Positions 12,124 through 23,138 of a stretch of DNA of 64,000 nucleotides are shown here, in pieces. The DNA is taken from positions 1,674,001 through 1,738,000 of the forward strand of contig JAQJZZ010000008.1 of the NCBI GenBank assembly GCA_030077755.1, written 5' to 3'. Every line of letters starts with the position of its first letter. The stretch's first letter is position 1. This DNA is from Filosporella fistucella (lineage: Eukaryota > Ascomycota > Leotiomycetes > Helotiales). The position numbers and the translations under genes were made by a program. A model generated the notes under the pieces. It did not search any database, had not been told where the DNA came from, and worked only from the letters and a program-made list of their open reading frames with translations.

Positions 12124-12978
12124 ATGATGTTCTTCTCTCAATTGAGCCTACTCCTTCTAAATCTGGTCCTTGCGTTGAATGGAACAGTGAACGCTTCCGA
12201 TTCAGCTTTCGATCCGTCTTCTGATCCTGTCCTGAAGGCTGGTCGCACCCTCATCAATTCCTGGGAAGAGAATGGCAATGCCTATTCTATTTATGGATAT
12301 GGGACTTACCAAAATGTCACCACCGTTGCAGCCCCACCTCCATGGGCCAGTGATGATGAAATTGCTTCCGCTGTGATTCAGAACATTACCACCACGGAAT
12401 GGAGCCATGGAACCACTTTGGAGGTAATTGGTTTCGACCAGCCTGTCTTCAATGAATCACTCTCTGTTGAGGAACGAGACCTCGAAGCTAGAGCATGCAA
12501 GAGAAGCTGTGTCACAACGAATTCATACTATTGGGGGTCTGAGACAACTGGGGGAACATGGTATACGAACTGGAAGAGGACTGATGCTATAGCGTACAAT
12601 GGTGGCGTAGTCCAGTTCTGCAACGACATCATCCTCAGTCCAACATTCTCAGGTTCTATCGGAATTGGTATCGGGATTATCTCAGCTAGTTTGGGGATTT
12701 CCCCGGATGGAGTCTCGAGCCATGGATACTGCTACGGCTGCGTCTCACGAACCACCGGAGATAAATGCTCTAGACTTTGGTATCAGGCAAGGATGAATTG
12801 GAGACAGGGTAATCTTTGGAGACACGAAACGAGATACGACAACGGTCTAAACCAGTGTTCGATATGCTCTGGAGAATACGATCGCAATGTTTTGATCGGA
12901 AACATTCATTCAGATTGGGCATATCAGGTCAATGGCCTGCCATTGATTACGCCGGGATGCAGTCCATGTTCTGATTAA
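12124..12978 (+). CDS. Secreted cysteine-rich protein with Kex2 site, possible effector
   Basis: Function unknown. This single-exon gene encodes 284 residues. The ATG at 12124 is chosen because it begins a typical signal peptide (MMFFSQLSLLLLNLVLALNG). A roughly 100-residue segment with glycosylation sequons (NVT at 64, NIT at 87) leads to a dibasic KR at 126-127, the usual Kex2 processing site. The downstream part is Cys-rich and contains three CxxC pairs at 203/206, 245/248 and 279/282, plus single Cys at 129, 166 and 215. It also has a Gly/Ile hydrophobic stretch (GSIGIGIGIISASLGIS, about 177-193) and several Trp/Tyr. Pre-pro-mature architecture with paired cysteines is common among secreted effectors and antimicrobial proteins, but no named family is recognised. 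Its closest neighbour is a broken siderophore transporter, so there is no functional cluster to interpret it. A metal-binding or disulfide-rich fold is possible. Confidence 0.8.
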   Translation: MMFFSQLSLLLLNLVLALNGTVNASDSAFDPSSDPVLKAGRTLINSWEENGNAYSIYGYGTYQNVTTVAAPPPWASDDEIASAVIQNITTTEWSHGTTLEVIGFDQPVFNESLSVEERDLEARACKRSCVTTNSYYWGSETTGGTWYTNWKRTDAIAYNGGVVQFCNDIILSPTFSGSIGIGIGIISASLGISPDGVSSHGYCYGCVSRTTGDKCSRLWYQARMNWRQGNLWRHETRYDNGLNQCSICSGEYDRNVLIGNIHSDWAYQVNGLPLITPGCSPCSD

Positions 12979-13318
12979 CATCAAAACATGAAAAGGCAGG
13001 AAGTGGATGAACGAAATCTGGGCAGAAGGAGCGTGGGAGGAAAGCGGGGATAGAGAAATAGATGCCGTTTGATTTCTTTCAGGATCTGACCTTATCTAAC
13101 ATTACCACATTTGTGGTGGATATACTTTCTTAAAAACCGACTGTGATAGGTCGTTAGAGCTACAAGTGGCAAGATTTGTCATTATGCCAATACACGTACT
13201 CGCGGTTAGAGTGAAAATATGCGATCTTAGTCTGTACTCGGACTGACAATTAATATTCAGCACAAGCTTGTTTGATTTCAGAAGGAGCTATCCCTCCACT
13301 TCTCAGGTTGGTCCTGCT

Positions 13319-14526
13319 TCAAATTCCCAGACCCGACAATGTCTTCCATTTAATCATCATCCCATTCACAACACTCTGCCGGGAACTTGTTTGACATCGT
13401 TCAGCCTCACATCTCTCTACAGCCACAATAACTGTCGCAGCAATCGTAATGGTAAGTTGCACATCTTCATATGCGCCTATGATCGCCACTCGTTCAGGAG
13501 TGCCCATCTTATAGCTAAGTTGGGTTTTGAGAGAGGCGAAGAGGGAAGATATTTGTTTGTCGGATTTCTGTGACATGTCAGCAAGTTCAGCAAATATTCA
13601 TTTGTGTAGAAACGCCCCATTTTGTGGTTGGACTGGATTGGTTCATCTGTGAGAGATAATTAAGACACACCTCAGGCCAGTTCTCCTTCAACCTTCTTAC
13701 AATCTGATTTATCCAAATTTTCTCCTGAGATTGCACTTCCAATCGCACTTCCCATATACGCAAAGAATGCCTTGAATGAAAGCATACCAGCTAGATCCTG
13801 AGGGGAATCATTACCCATGATAGCAATTTCTTCCATATTTGTCAGAGTTTCACCACCCAGCACAATCAGGATCTGACAGAGACAAATGAGACCAATGTTG
13901 GTGCCAGCAGCGCGGAATTTGATCATGAGACCTGCACCGAGAAGATGAATAGGGATGGCTACAAGAGCGATGTGCTTGGGATGGTCGTATTTTTGGACAA
14001 TGCTGGAGAGGTGAGTATGTGAATACTGGAGAGTGGGAGTGGGAGAGCATGCAGGCCAAGAAACGGAGCCCATACACAGGTGACAATACTGTAGATATTA
14101 TCGGCATATCCTGCATTTCTGACGCTCAGTCTAAAGACAACTTGGAGATAGGAGGTGAAAGAATTATCCCAAATACTACCAAGTGTTAGATTCGGCACTC
14201 GAAAGGTTTGTACTCCAGGTGTTCACTTGCTAGTATGCAATCCTCATAGCAGTACATGAACCATAAGTTACAATTGCTAATAGAAGCTTGGGTGATCATT
14301 ATGAAGACACATACGAAATGAAGACCGCCCAGACAGAGAATGCACTCCAATGACGTGTAACATTTTCGATGTTTGCGACACCAGGTTGCTCTGGCTTTAC
14401 TAGTGTGTCTTCGTATTGCGGCAAGGCTTCAACAACATTTATGGGGTCTGCTGTTTGGATGTTCTTCTCGTCGCCAATGTGAGGTTCCGCTGCAACATCA
14501 ACACGCTTAATTGCAGACGAGTCCAT
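13319..14526 (-). pseudogene. Decayed siderophore-iron transporter (MFS SIT/ARN family)
   Basis: Fragments of a siderophore transporter lie in order on the minus strand. The N-terminus at 14526-14299 (MDSSAIKRVDVAAE to WSAFSVWAVFISY) is the cytosolic tail and first helix. Next, 14198-14050 (WDNSFTSYLQVVFRLSVRNA, NIYSIVTCVWAPFLG) matches the segment around helices 7-8. A different frame over about 14000-13672 gives HIALVAIPIHLLGAGLMIKF and SAIGSAISG, the helix 9-11 region. Finally, 13540-13430 (KTQLSYKMGTPERVAIIGAY) matches the conserved extracellular loop before the last helix. Intact members have about 600 residues and 14 helices. Here helices 2-6 are absent, at least one frameshift occurs near 14050, and the stretch 13670-13576 and the C-terminal tail are degraded. 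It therefore cannot make a functional carrier. The family imports ferric siderophores across the plasma membrane. Confidence 0.8.
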
Positions 14527-17233
14527 CGCGAAGTATTAGATACATGTATTTGAGGGGAAATTGAAGAATGAAACAAGAACATCAGATGTTTGAGAAAATA
14601 ACACGAGCCGAAGTTTTAATCACCAACCCTATAGATGGGGTCGTTCGAAGACCTCGGACTTGACATCACTTGTCACATCTTTCCACTTCCTTATTGGACT
14701 TCTCTTACGCTGCCTACTGAGTTGAGCAATTTTGCTAATCGCCATTCCCGAAAAGGGTGTTCTACACTAAAAGTACGTGATTGTGGGGAAATCTTATCAG
14801 ATGAGCCATCTGGTTAGATCATATTCTACCAAGTTCCTCAAGCTCTGCTTCCCTTGTCCCCTGGCATGCATTAAGGAACGGGATCGCTGGGTTGTTTGGA
14901 GTATAGCTCGTATCTGCAGGCAGGATCCAGAGTGGGATGTAGATAGATTTTCGTTGACCAGAATTATCAGGTTTCGAACAGCGATATGTGTAGACAAGCT
15001 TTCCTGCTGGAAAGCGCGGGAGAACAAGTTTTGGCACTTCTAGGTAAAGAATGAGTGGCTTGCTTAAAAGCGCGCGAAATTGATGGCGGAAGAGGATCAG
15101 GTCCTCAGTGGGTCGATGTCAGTGTCTTTTCAACCTCGTACAGGTTTTCGGACATATAAAGTAGCCAAATGGCGTTCCCCGAGCACTAAAATATGTTGTC
15201 TGAGAAAAGAACGCGATTCAACTATACCTCAATCTTACCTCGACATCATGGAGTTTCCCGGTAGAAGTAGGAGGGATCACCGAATCACAATCGCTCTTAT
15301 ATCCCAGGTGGGGTGACGGACTTGGCTCTGTTTGTGTCTATATTTTGGGCGAATTGGAAAATGGTGAGCGTGGAACTTCGTAGGGAGAACAAACATTGGA
15401 ACGCTTGTATAAATGACGGAGCGTGTCGCAAATGGCTAGCAGTTTGATTCTCGGGGTGGTGAGCATTGAGTATTGTCTAGTTCCTGAGAACCCTTTCCCA
15501 TGTGGACTTGAAAATTGTCATGTGTTTTGCGTTTGGTAGAGATTCAGTCATTGCTTTTAGTTCTTTCATTGACAGAAATAAAGGTGACAACGGAAGAAGG
15601 AGTATCGAGAGTGTAGACAGACATCCAAATGTACCTGTCCCTTCGGCCCAACTTCAGTAGGGGTTATATGGTCAAATAGTCTCCCCACATGCAACTTACT
15701 CACGTTCAGTACCCCGGTGGTTCATTAGTGTGTTCTTCACCAGATAGGTAACAATCAAGGGAGAAAAGGTTTGGGAGTAAGCCATAAACAGCTCTTCGGG
15801 AGATGTACTAAGGGATTAGGGGTTCGAAGCCCCTAATCCTGAATGTTTTGCCATTTTTTTGGCCAATTTTTGCATTTTTCTGGTCAAGTTTGTACACTCG
15901 AGAGACCCGGATATTAGCCAAGGATATCAAATACCGTGCCTATCACTTTTTGGCAGAATTCTTTTTGTTTTTTTTGGTTACAAACACAGAGAGTCAATCC
16001 AGCGACCGAACTTTTTCCCTTAGGCGCGAATTACAGCTGCCCATTGGCTTGCTAATTATCGCATTGACTTGTTGCCATCCTGATACTCAACCAGGGAAGT
16101 ACAAGGAGGGAACAATGAGTGCAGATAGAATTAGTAGTGCCCCTGGGCTAAGGGAAATACGCATCAACTATTTCACAGGTATGTAACGCATTGGGACGTA
16201 GACTATTCTGACCTGGAGAAGGCAAATAGGCGAACTCCTCCTAAGACATTCGATTGTCACCACCGCTATATCTATTCCATGACCGCTTGGCCGAAAAATT
16301 TTGCTTCTAGATATGTAGGTGGTGTCCAAAACGCGATGAAGCTTCGCTGTACGAACATATGCTTGAAGAGAATGGCATTCTGACGAAGGAAGGCATCCAC
16401 TCAAGTCTACCGCACGGCTAGTGGACTACTGCACCAGAATTGCGGAGTAGGAGGAAGAAGTTGAGTGATTTGATGGGGGCTGTATTACACAATCTTCAGA
16501 TTTTGTACTGTACCTTGCACTTGTACATGCAGGGAGAAATGTCAGTCGAGGTAGTGAGGGTTGAGAATATACCAATGGCAGACTGTACACAACAGAATTG
16601 ATCATAAACGCAAAATAACCATCTGCCAACAGTCTAACATTATTATGAAGGTCTACCTCTCTCTCATGTTTAGACTAATAGTCAAAGACTTACCACCAAA
16701 ACTTGCGCTGGGCACAATTTCGAGTACGTAAGGTGGGCCAAAGGTAGGTCACCGTAACACTCACGCGCCGCCTCTTCTTGAGGTGGGTGAGCTTCATATC
16801 TCTGTGAAAAGGTGATTGTATTGTGGTTTGAGATAGCTTTATGTCTTGTCGCTCATAGACTCTCCTTTGAAGTCATTTATCGTCAACATCAAATCATATC
16901 AGATCCGAACAGAGCAATCTGACAGCTCAGATCGTGGCTGATTGTCCCCGTCGCTAGGCTTGCCAAGCAATCGCTCGGCGTCAGCCTCCAGGCTCCCACC
17001 ACAACCACCAATTGGATGCTTCGGGTGACTTCACGAACTTCAAAGCAGAAGAGGCCCAGTTTTGGAGATACAAAATGCCATATAAATCGACAGATTCCGA
17101 TACGAGCTCCAAGTGCGAGGCATTTCGCAAAGCCCGCGAAATAACATAAAATTCTGGATATGATGTCGAGACACTTCAGCAATCATTAAATAGACAACTC
17201 GACTCGAACGTCGGTAGAACCAGTACTCTTACA
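14527..17233. other. Intergenic region, no gene seen
   Basis: This 2.7 kb between the transporter remnant and the MFS gene holds no supported coding frame. The only structured element noticed is the perfect hairpin at 15813-15839, listed separately. The right end is presumably the promoter of the MFS gene at 17234. Confidence 0.45.
15813..15839. repeat. Perfect 10-bp-arm hairpin with tRNA T-loop-like loop
   Basis: Arms GGATTAGGGG (15813-15822) and CCCCTAATCC (15830-15839) are exact reverse complements flanking the 7-base loop TTCGAAG. The loop and inner stem resemble a tRNA T-arm, but no acceptor, D or anticodon arms can be placed around it, so it is not called a tRNA. Confidence 0.6.
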
Positions 17234-18798
17234 ATGGCGACGAGGCATATTTCCAATATTGTCGAGGAGCTAGGCCTCGTCTCTCTGTGGAGTTCACATG
17301 TCGATGTCAAGCTTCTCATCATTCAGCGATTCGTCCGATTGTTTGCCTATGGCGCATCAACTCTCATCCTCGTGGCATACCTTACGGAGTTGAAGATAAC
17401 GGAGGCGCAGACAGGTTTATTCATGACCTTGACTTTGGTTGGAGATACTCTTATCAGTTTTGCTCTTACTTTGGTTGCAGATGCACTGGGGCGGAAGGCT
17501 ATTCTCGCCCTTGGGGCGTTGTTGATGTCTGCTGCTGGTGCTATATTTGCACTTTTTGGCAACTATTGGGTCCTGCTCGGAGCTGCTATTGTAGGAGTCA
17601 TCTCACCGAGGTATGCTAAGTTTGAATATTCCGGCGATGCAGCACTGACTGAAATCTTAGTGGCAACGAGATTGGGCCATTTAGAGCTATTGAAGAATCA
17701 ACTCTAGCACAGCTTACTCCATCCACGAACAGAGGGGATATATACGCTTGGTACTCGTTGATTGGCACATCGGGAGCAGCATGTGGAATGCTGGTATGTG
17801 GATGGCTTCTGCAATATATGAGAGAAAAATTGGAATGGGGCATAGTCAAGTCTTACCGGACAATATTTTGGGGCTATGCAGTGATTGGACTGATGAAATT
17901 CTGTCTCACTTTGGCCCTCAGTAAAGCTTGTGAGGCAGAGAAGAAAGTCGAGCCAATTACGGACCCTGAAACTGCACCTCTCCTTGGAGATAGCGCAGAG
18001 GATGAGGAGCCAAAGAAGACTAAGAATTGGTTTCTGTCAAAGCTACCCGAGATCAGTCCAGAGAGCAGGACTATTGTCATTAATCTCTGTATATTGTTTG
18101 CTCTAGACTCCTTTGCCTCAGGTCTCGCTTCTCTGTAAGTCGTATATTGATCCGGTTTGCTAAATTCCCAGCTAATCATATCAGTTCATGGGTGACGTAT
18201 TTCTTCCTGAAGAAATTTGGCCTTAAGGAGGGTAAATTGGCTTCTCTATTCTTCACAACTAGTATCATTGCTGCTGCTTCTATGCTCCTCGCCTCATCAA
18301 TCGCAAAGAGATTTGGAAATATTAAGGTATGTCGCGTCCAGATAGTGTATCAGCACCCACTCATTCATAATCTAGACAATGGTCTTCACACATCTCCCAT
18401 CCGCCATATTCCTAGCCCTGATTCCAGTTCCAAACTCCCTCCCATTCGCCATGCTTTTCCTAATCCTCCGCGCATGCACGCAATCCATGGACGTAGCACC
18501 ACGCTCCGCCTTCCTCGCAGCAGTCGTCCTTCCCCATGAACGAACCGCAATCATGGGACTTGTGAATGTAGTCAAAACCTCGTCTCAAAGTCTAGGGCCG
18601 CTTCTTACGGGTGTCTTGGTGCAGAATAACTTATTCTGGGTTGCGTTTGTAGCAGCAGGGTCTTTTAAAGCTTGCTATGATTTGGGTATGTTGGCGATCT
18701 TCGCCGGGCATAAGACGCATGATGATAGAGCTGAGGAGCAGAGACAGGCGGAGGAAGAGGAGAGATTAAGGGAGAGTGAGGATCCTGATGAGCGGTGA
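17234..18798 (+). CDS. MFS transporter, putative efflux type
   Basis: This is a major-facilitator membrane transporter of 471 residues from four exons (17234-17610, 17661-18134, 18185-18326, 18376-18798), all GT-AG and in frame. Helix 2-3 shows VADALGRKAILALGALLMS, the MFS signature loop. The second exon starts SGNEIGPFRAIEESTLAQLT, and the central acidic loop has TDPETAPLLGDSAEDEEPKK. The second half repeats the pattern: SIAKRFGNIK, then TACTQSMDVAPRSAFLAAVVLP-like helices and the motif ERTAIMGLVNVVKTSSQSLGPLLTG. The C-terminus is a charged Glu/Arg tail. About 12 helices can be drawn. The length and the P-E-R-T-A-x-MG motif resemble poorly characterised fungal MFS proteins rather than sugar carriers, and no substrate can be assigned. 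It has no co-directional neighbour that would suggest a cluster. Confidence 0.85.
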
Positions 18799-20036
18799 TG
18801 AGTGCTTATCCTGGATACTGCTTCAGTACGAGGTAATGAAGATCAGATATTGGATATATTACAGGTCCACAGAAATTACCACACCTGATTGTCTCCCGTC
18901 TTGATATTTGCCAGAACGGCAGTACCCACCTTAAACCCCAATCAACAAGTATCCCCTTTCTCACTTCGAAAGTCTATAGACTCCTCGAAAGGTTGGTTCT
19001 CTAAAATGCCAAAATAATGAAAGCAATATAAAAACCTTATTATCGATCATGCAGTTCAACGGCCAAACAATCCCCGTTCCACAATTTCTAATAACCTCTC
19101 TTCTTCACAGACCACCCACACTGGGTTTCGATTCCGGTGCCCTCTTTTCATACTCTTTTGCATTATAGTACACTTTACTGCAGTCCAAATGAAGAATATC
19201 TGCGGGTTTTAGGTACACATGACTCCCTGGTAAGGAAAAGCTCAGTTCTCTCACTTGGCACGGCGGGGACATCGTCGTTGGCCGGAAATATGATGAAGCC
19301 CATCAGATCCTGCTTAGATCGAGCTGGCTTTAGGACCACAGTTATAGCCATATAGTGCTACCATACTTAGAAAAAGCGAGTGTAATAAACATCTTTTGGA
19401 AGGAGATGAAGCTTGTGAGAAAGGACTCAGAACATGGCTGGTTCCGGTGATATGGTTAGCTAGTATGCACCAAACTGTCCAAGAAATATGCAAATAGAGC
19501 CCAAATTTTTTTGTAGGGAATTGAAATCCTTTTTTCGTCCTCTAAGCTATTACAAAGAAGGTGCACCGTCAATCAGGCCTCTTTAGCATTTCCTTTCAAA
19601 GATTCGTCGGTGCAGTGGTCCACCATTTTGTTAGACACGAACCCAACTCACGTACCGAAGACACAAGGCAGTATCAGTAGGTGGCTGACTTGGTCATAAC
19701 GATGTTACGCCCACTTGAGCGAAAGAGGTATTTAATAAACGTCTTATTTTAGTTGAATTATTAAGGCTGACTTGACTGCAGCAATGGTTTTCTCCAGCAT
19801 GCTTTTGTAGTGCTTTGCACCATTGCTATTGAGACCTTTAAACGATACAGTATCCCAAACCAACCAAATCTTCGAATCTCACTAAAAGGCCAAACTTCCC
19901 CCGCAATTTACGACTCCATTCTCAACGCAACAGTACCACCAGTGTAACACCTTGCTCTCATCTCCTCGTCATCTCCACAGCCCCTTCTTTCCCCTTGGGA
20001 TTCCCAAGTGTCAACCGTCCATAAGGTACATTCAGA
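18799..20036. other. Intergenic region, no gene seen
   Basis: AT-rich 1.2 kb forming the 3' flanks of the MFS gene (+) and of the small hypothetical gene (-). No coding frame, RNA gene or repeat is recognised. Confidence 0.45.
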
Positions 20037-20663
20037 TCACCATTCACATCCGCATGGATCCCTCCCCCCCTGGACCGGATTTCCATTCCATACATCCCCA
20101 TCAACCTTCCCACTTGCACTACCACCCCACCCCCTCAACCCCATCAACACCTCCTCCGCCTTCCTCAAACTCCCAATCGCCTCTAGAACCGTCTTCTCAA
20201 TCTCCAGCTCATTCGTAGCCGTAGACTTGGTCTCGAAAATCCGTTTCCCTTCTTCCATTAACTGGGCTAGGCTGTCTGGAAAGAGGGGCGAGGGAATGTC
20301 TTTGAAGATGTTTGTGGAAGGGGGTCGGGTGTATGGGTGGGTTTTGCTTGGGGTGTGTTGAGTTGGAGAAGGGTTTGGTGCTCGCAGAGGCTGTGTGGTT
20401 GTTGAGGGGTTTTTGGTGGATGGTGGTAGTTGAGGTGGTTGTGTGACTGTAGCAGTGTCTTTGACATTTCCTCCAGCGCTAGGAGCAGTTTTCTTCTCGA
20501 TTGTCTTTGCTGTGTCCTTCATAGTTCTAGCTCTTGGCTCGGATTTCCTTTTCCCGGTTGGATTTTGTGGTTCTTCTGCAGGCCTTGCATTCTTAGCTGC
20601 TCGTGAACGTAGTTGGCGCTTGGGTGGATCGCTGGAAGGTTTAGAGGATTGTTTGGCTGCCAT
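20037..20663 (-). CDS. Small basic hypothetical protein
   Basis: Not recognised. A single uninterrupted frame encodes 208 residues from the ATG at 20663. The N-terminal half is low-complexity and strongly basic (PKRQLRSRAAKNARP, GKRKSEPRARTMK), which suggests a nuclear or nucleic-acid-associated protein. A Pro/Thr/Ser-rich middle follows. Residues about 120-175 look helical (LAQLMEEGKRIFE, then ELEIEKTVLEAIGSLRKAEE) and may form a coiled coil. The tail is Gly/Trp-rich. The DNA is unusually C-rich on the plus strand here. Maintenance of the long open frame with a structured helical segment favours a real gene, but low complexity makes a spurious frame possible. Confidence 0.55.
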   Translation of the reverse strand: MAAKQSSKPSSDPPKRQLRSRAAKNARPAEEPQNPTGKRKSEPRARTMKDTAKTIEKKTAPSAGGNVKDTATVTQPPQLPPSTKNPSTTTQPLRAPNPSPTQHTPSKTHPYTRPPSTNIFKDIPSPLFPDSLAQLMEEGKRIFETKSTATNELEIEKTVLEAIGSLRKAEEVLMGLRGWGGSASGKVDGDVWNGNPVQGGRDPCGCEW

Positions 20664-21334
20664 TTTGTGATGTATAAGAATTGATTTGGTATTTAGTTGT
20701 ACTATGATGCTGGAGTTGACATGTTGGATTGATGATGGTTCTTCAATTTTGACGATACATTCCTCAGCGTGAAAACAAAACAGAAACGGCCGAGGAATGC
20801 TAGATAGAGAAACCGATTGCGCATGATTCAGAACCCCGGATTTGTAAGAGACGCAGCCAGCCTAGGGAGAATTAGCATTCTAAATTCAGCGAGGCGCGAT
20901 TTTCAGTCACAAGCACTAGCACTACCGAATTAGAGACATTTCCGAGAATCTCTGTATTGATTCCCAACTATGTACAAAAGACCATTTCAGATGTCTATGT
21001 CTTGAATCGTTAAGAGGTCAGTCTCCTAGACTGACCTAAACAGTAAAGCTTTGGGGTACATAATTGCTGGCTTCCCTGCCATGCTAGCGCCCTCAAACCA
21101 CCACCCAATGCAGTTACAAACGCCTTTGTATGGTATTTTAGAACCAATGTCGATGATAATAAACTCCTATGAATGTCAAATGAGATAACCTCAACGCCTC
21201 TCGTGATGTGTATGCCATAAGACCGAAAATTAGGGTAAAAAAAGTAATGTAAAACCTTCTAAAACCAAGCGAGTATGGGACAGGCGAAAGAAGATGTGTC
21301 AACCAAGGCACCAATGCCATGCCCGAAGCCCAGA
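20664..21334. other. Intergenic region between small basic gene and sirtuin
   Basis: This holds the upstream side of the basic hypothetical gene and the 3' flank of the sirtuin, both on the minus strand. No other feature is seen. Confidence 0.5.
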
Positions 21335-23138
21335 TCATGATATCAGGTGCTCAAGACCGGCAGGCTTGGACGGCGGGCTTATGGTACCATAGCGATCAGA
21401 AACAGGTATCTCAACGGCGACAGTTGATTTGGGGGTCTCAGGCGCAGCACCACCATTGGTTCTAGAATCAAAGGTAGATACCGAATGCATTGGTGGAGTG
21501 TTTTGCGAGTCCTTGATACTATCCAACTCTGACTTATTCTCGTTGAACTCGTGATTGTTCTCCTTCTTTGACGCCTTGACCGATGGTTTTGATATCTTGG
21601 TGGAGGTGTATGTGTTGGTTATCCTGTTGCCCAATGGCTTTACCGGTCCAGAAGGCAGTGGCTTTCTACCTCGTTTCTTCTTTGGCGCAGCTTCTTTGCC
21701 GGGAATAGAAGCAACAGATTTTCCAAAAGACAAAACAGGTTGCTTCAATTTGGCAGGTTCTTGTAGAACCGGGCTTTGTTGACGAGGACTGTCTGTGGGT
21801 GTGAGAATTCCCTGCGTCTTCACAGCCGCAACAGGCTTCAACTCCAAAACTACTTCGGGATGTGTACTCTTGGAAGCGGTGTCTTTGCCTCCTACCCATT
21901 TATACTCTCCACAGTCCTTGTCGTCCCATTTCGGAAGACTGACCAGTCGAGCAACCTCATCACACTCGCCACGAACGACCATATCCCAACAGTCCTTGAA
22001 ATCAATGCCAACAGGTTCTGGGTCATGATTAATCCACGCGGTAAATCCACCTCGACGACCTCGAGTGACAGAGCACAATTCCTTTGCTAGACGCCGGATT
22101 CCCGGAACCTTGAGACTTGTGCCTACAACAATGACCGCATCTGGTCTGCTCTTCAAATCCGCATGACTGACAGCTCCAATGGCTTCCTCATCCGGGTTGA
22201 ACTCGTTGTACAGTACCATTCTCGGTCGCAATCGACCAATTCCATGACTTCTCAATCCTCCAGCTTGACGGACTTCATCAGTCACCTCGCAAACCTTGCA
22301 AGGGGGAGGTTCTGGGCCTTCGAAAAGAGCGCCATCGAAATTTGACAAATCGCCACACTTTGAGCATACCATTTTCTCTAGTCCTCCGTGTAGTTGAATT
22401 GTCTTTGGCCATGGGCCCTTGGAGTTAAGTGGGATTGTAGTTGCGAGTGGCTTGAGCGAAGTATCAATTCCATCGACATTTTGACTGTACAACCGTAATA
22501 AACGTCCTTCCTCAGCAAGAGTAGCAAGCATATGATGGAAAGCCGTAGGCTTAGCATTTTGAGTCAAGTGCGATAGCTCTCGGACCATGGTATGAAATGA
22601 ACTTGTAGAAGAATCATTTCGATAGACGGACGCGTCAAACAAGTGCTTTCCAGAAGCCTTCAACTTGTGCTGGGATCGTAAAGTCGCGAATAATCCATTC
22701 GAGGAGCGGAAATCGGGAACTTTTGCACTGTTAGCGATGGTCTCAATTCAGGCGATAATTTTGCTTACTGCCTGCAGAAACTGAAATTCCAGCACCTGCA
22801 ATGACCACGATCTTTCGTTTCATTCGCAAAGTCTCCATTAACTTTTTAAGTTTTCCATCCTGGGTTTTGTGATGCGCCTCGTCGTTACTATCGCCAAGCG
22901 CTTGGAGATCGAGGTATTCTGTCTTCAATTCCTTCGACTTCATCGTTTTTTGCCTCTTCGCAGGACGGGAATCATCGCGCTCGGGGGCTTCGTGCTGCGC
23001 TTCGCGCGATTGAGTCGCAGCTCCCTTTTCTGAGCCATGACTTGACGGAGGAGAAGGATATGATGATGATGGGGGGGATGGGGATCTCGATCCAAGACTG
23101 GAAAGAGGAGAGGAGAGGGGGGAACTGCTGAAAGACAT
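21335..23138 (-). CDS. HST4: NAD-dependent histone deacetylase, Hst3/Hst4-type sirtuin
   Basis: A sirtuin of 584 residues from two exons (23138-22769 and 22719-21335). Sirtuins use NAD+ to remove acetyl groups from lysines; fungal Hst3/Hst4 proteins deacetylate histone H3 K56 in the nucleus and protect genome stability. The acceptor at 22720 is chosen because it restores the canonical NAD-binding motif GAGISVSAGIPDFRS (residues 115-129). Acceptor TAACAG nine bases earlier would insert three residues. Further hallmarks are SQNVDGID, the catalytic-His motif LHGGLEKM, a zinc site from CSKC and CKVC, and VVVGTSLKVPG. The Ser/Pro-rich N-terminus with PAKRQK is a likely nuclear signal, and the long C-terminal tail includes KKKRGRKPLPSGP, an AT-hook-like basic motif. 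The start at MSFSSSP is preferred over an upstream in-frame ATG at 23183. The gene is divergent from MED16 across 1.0 kb. Confidence 0.93.
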
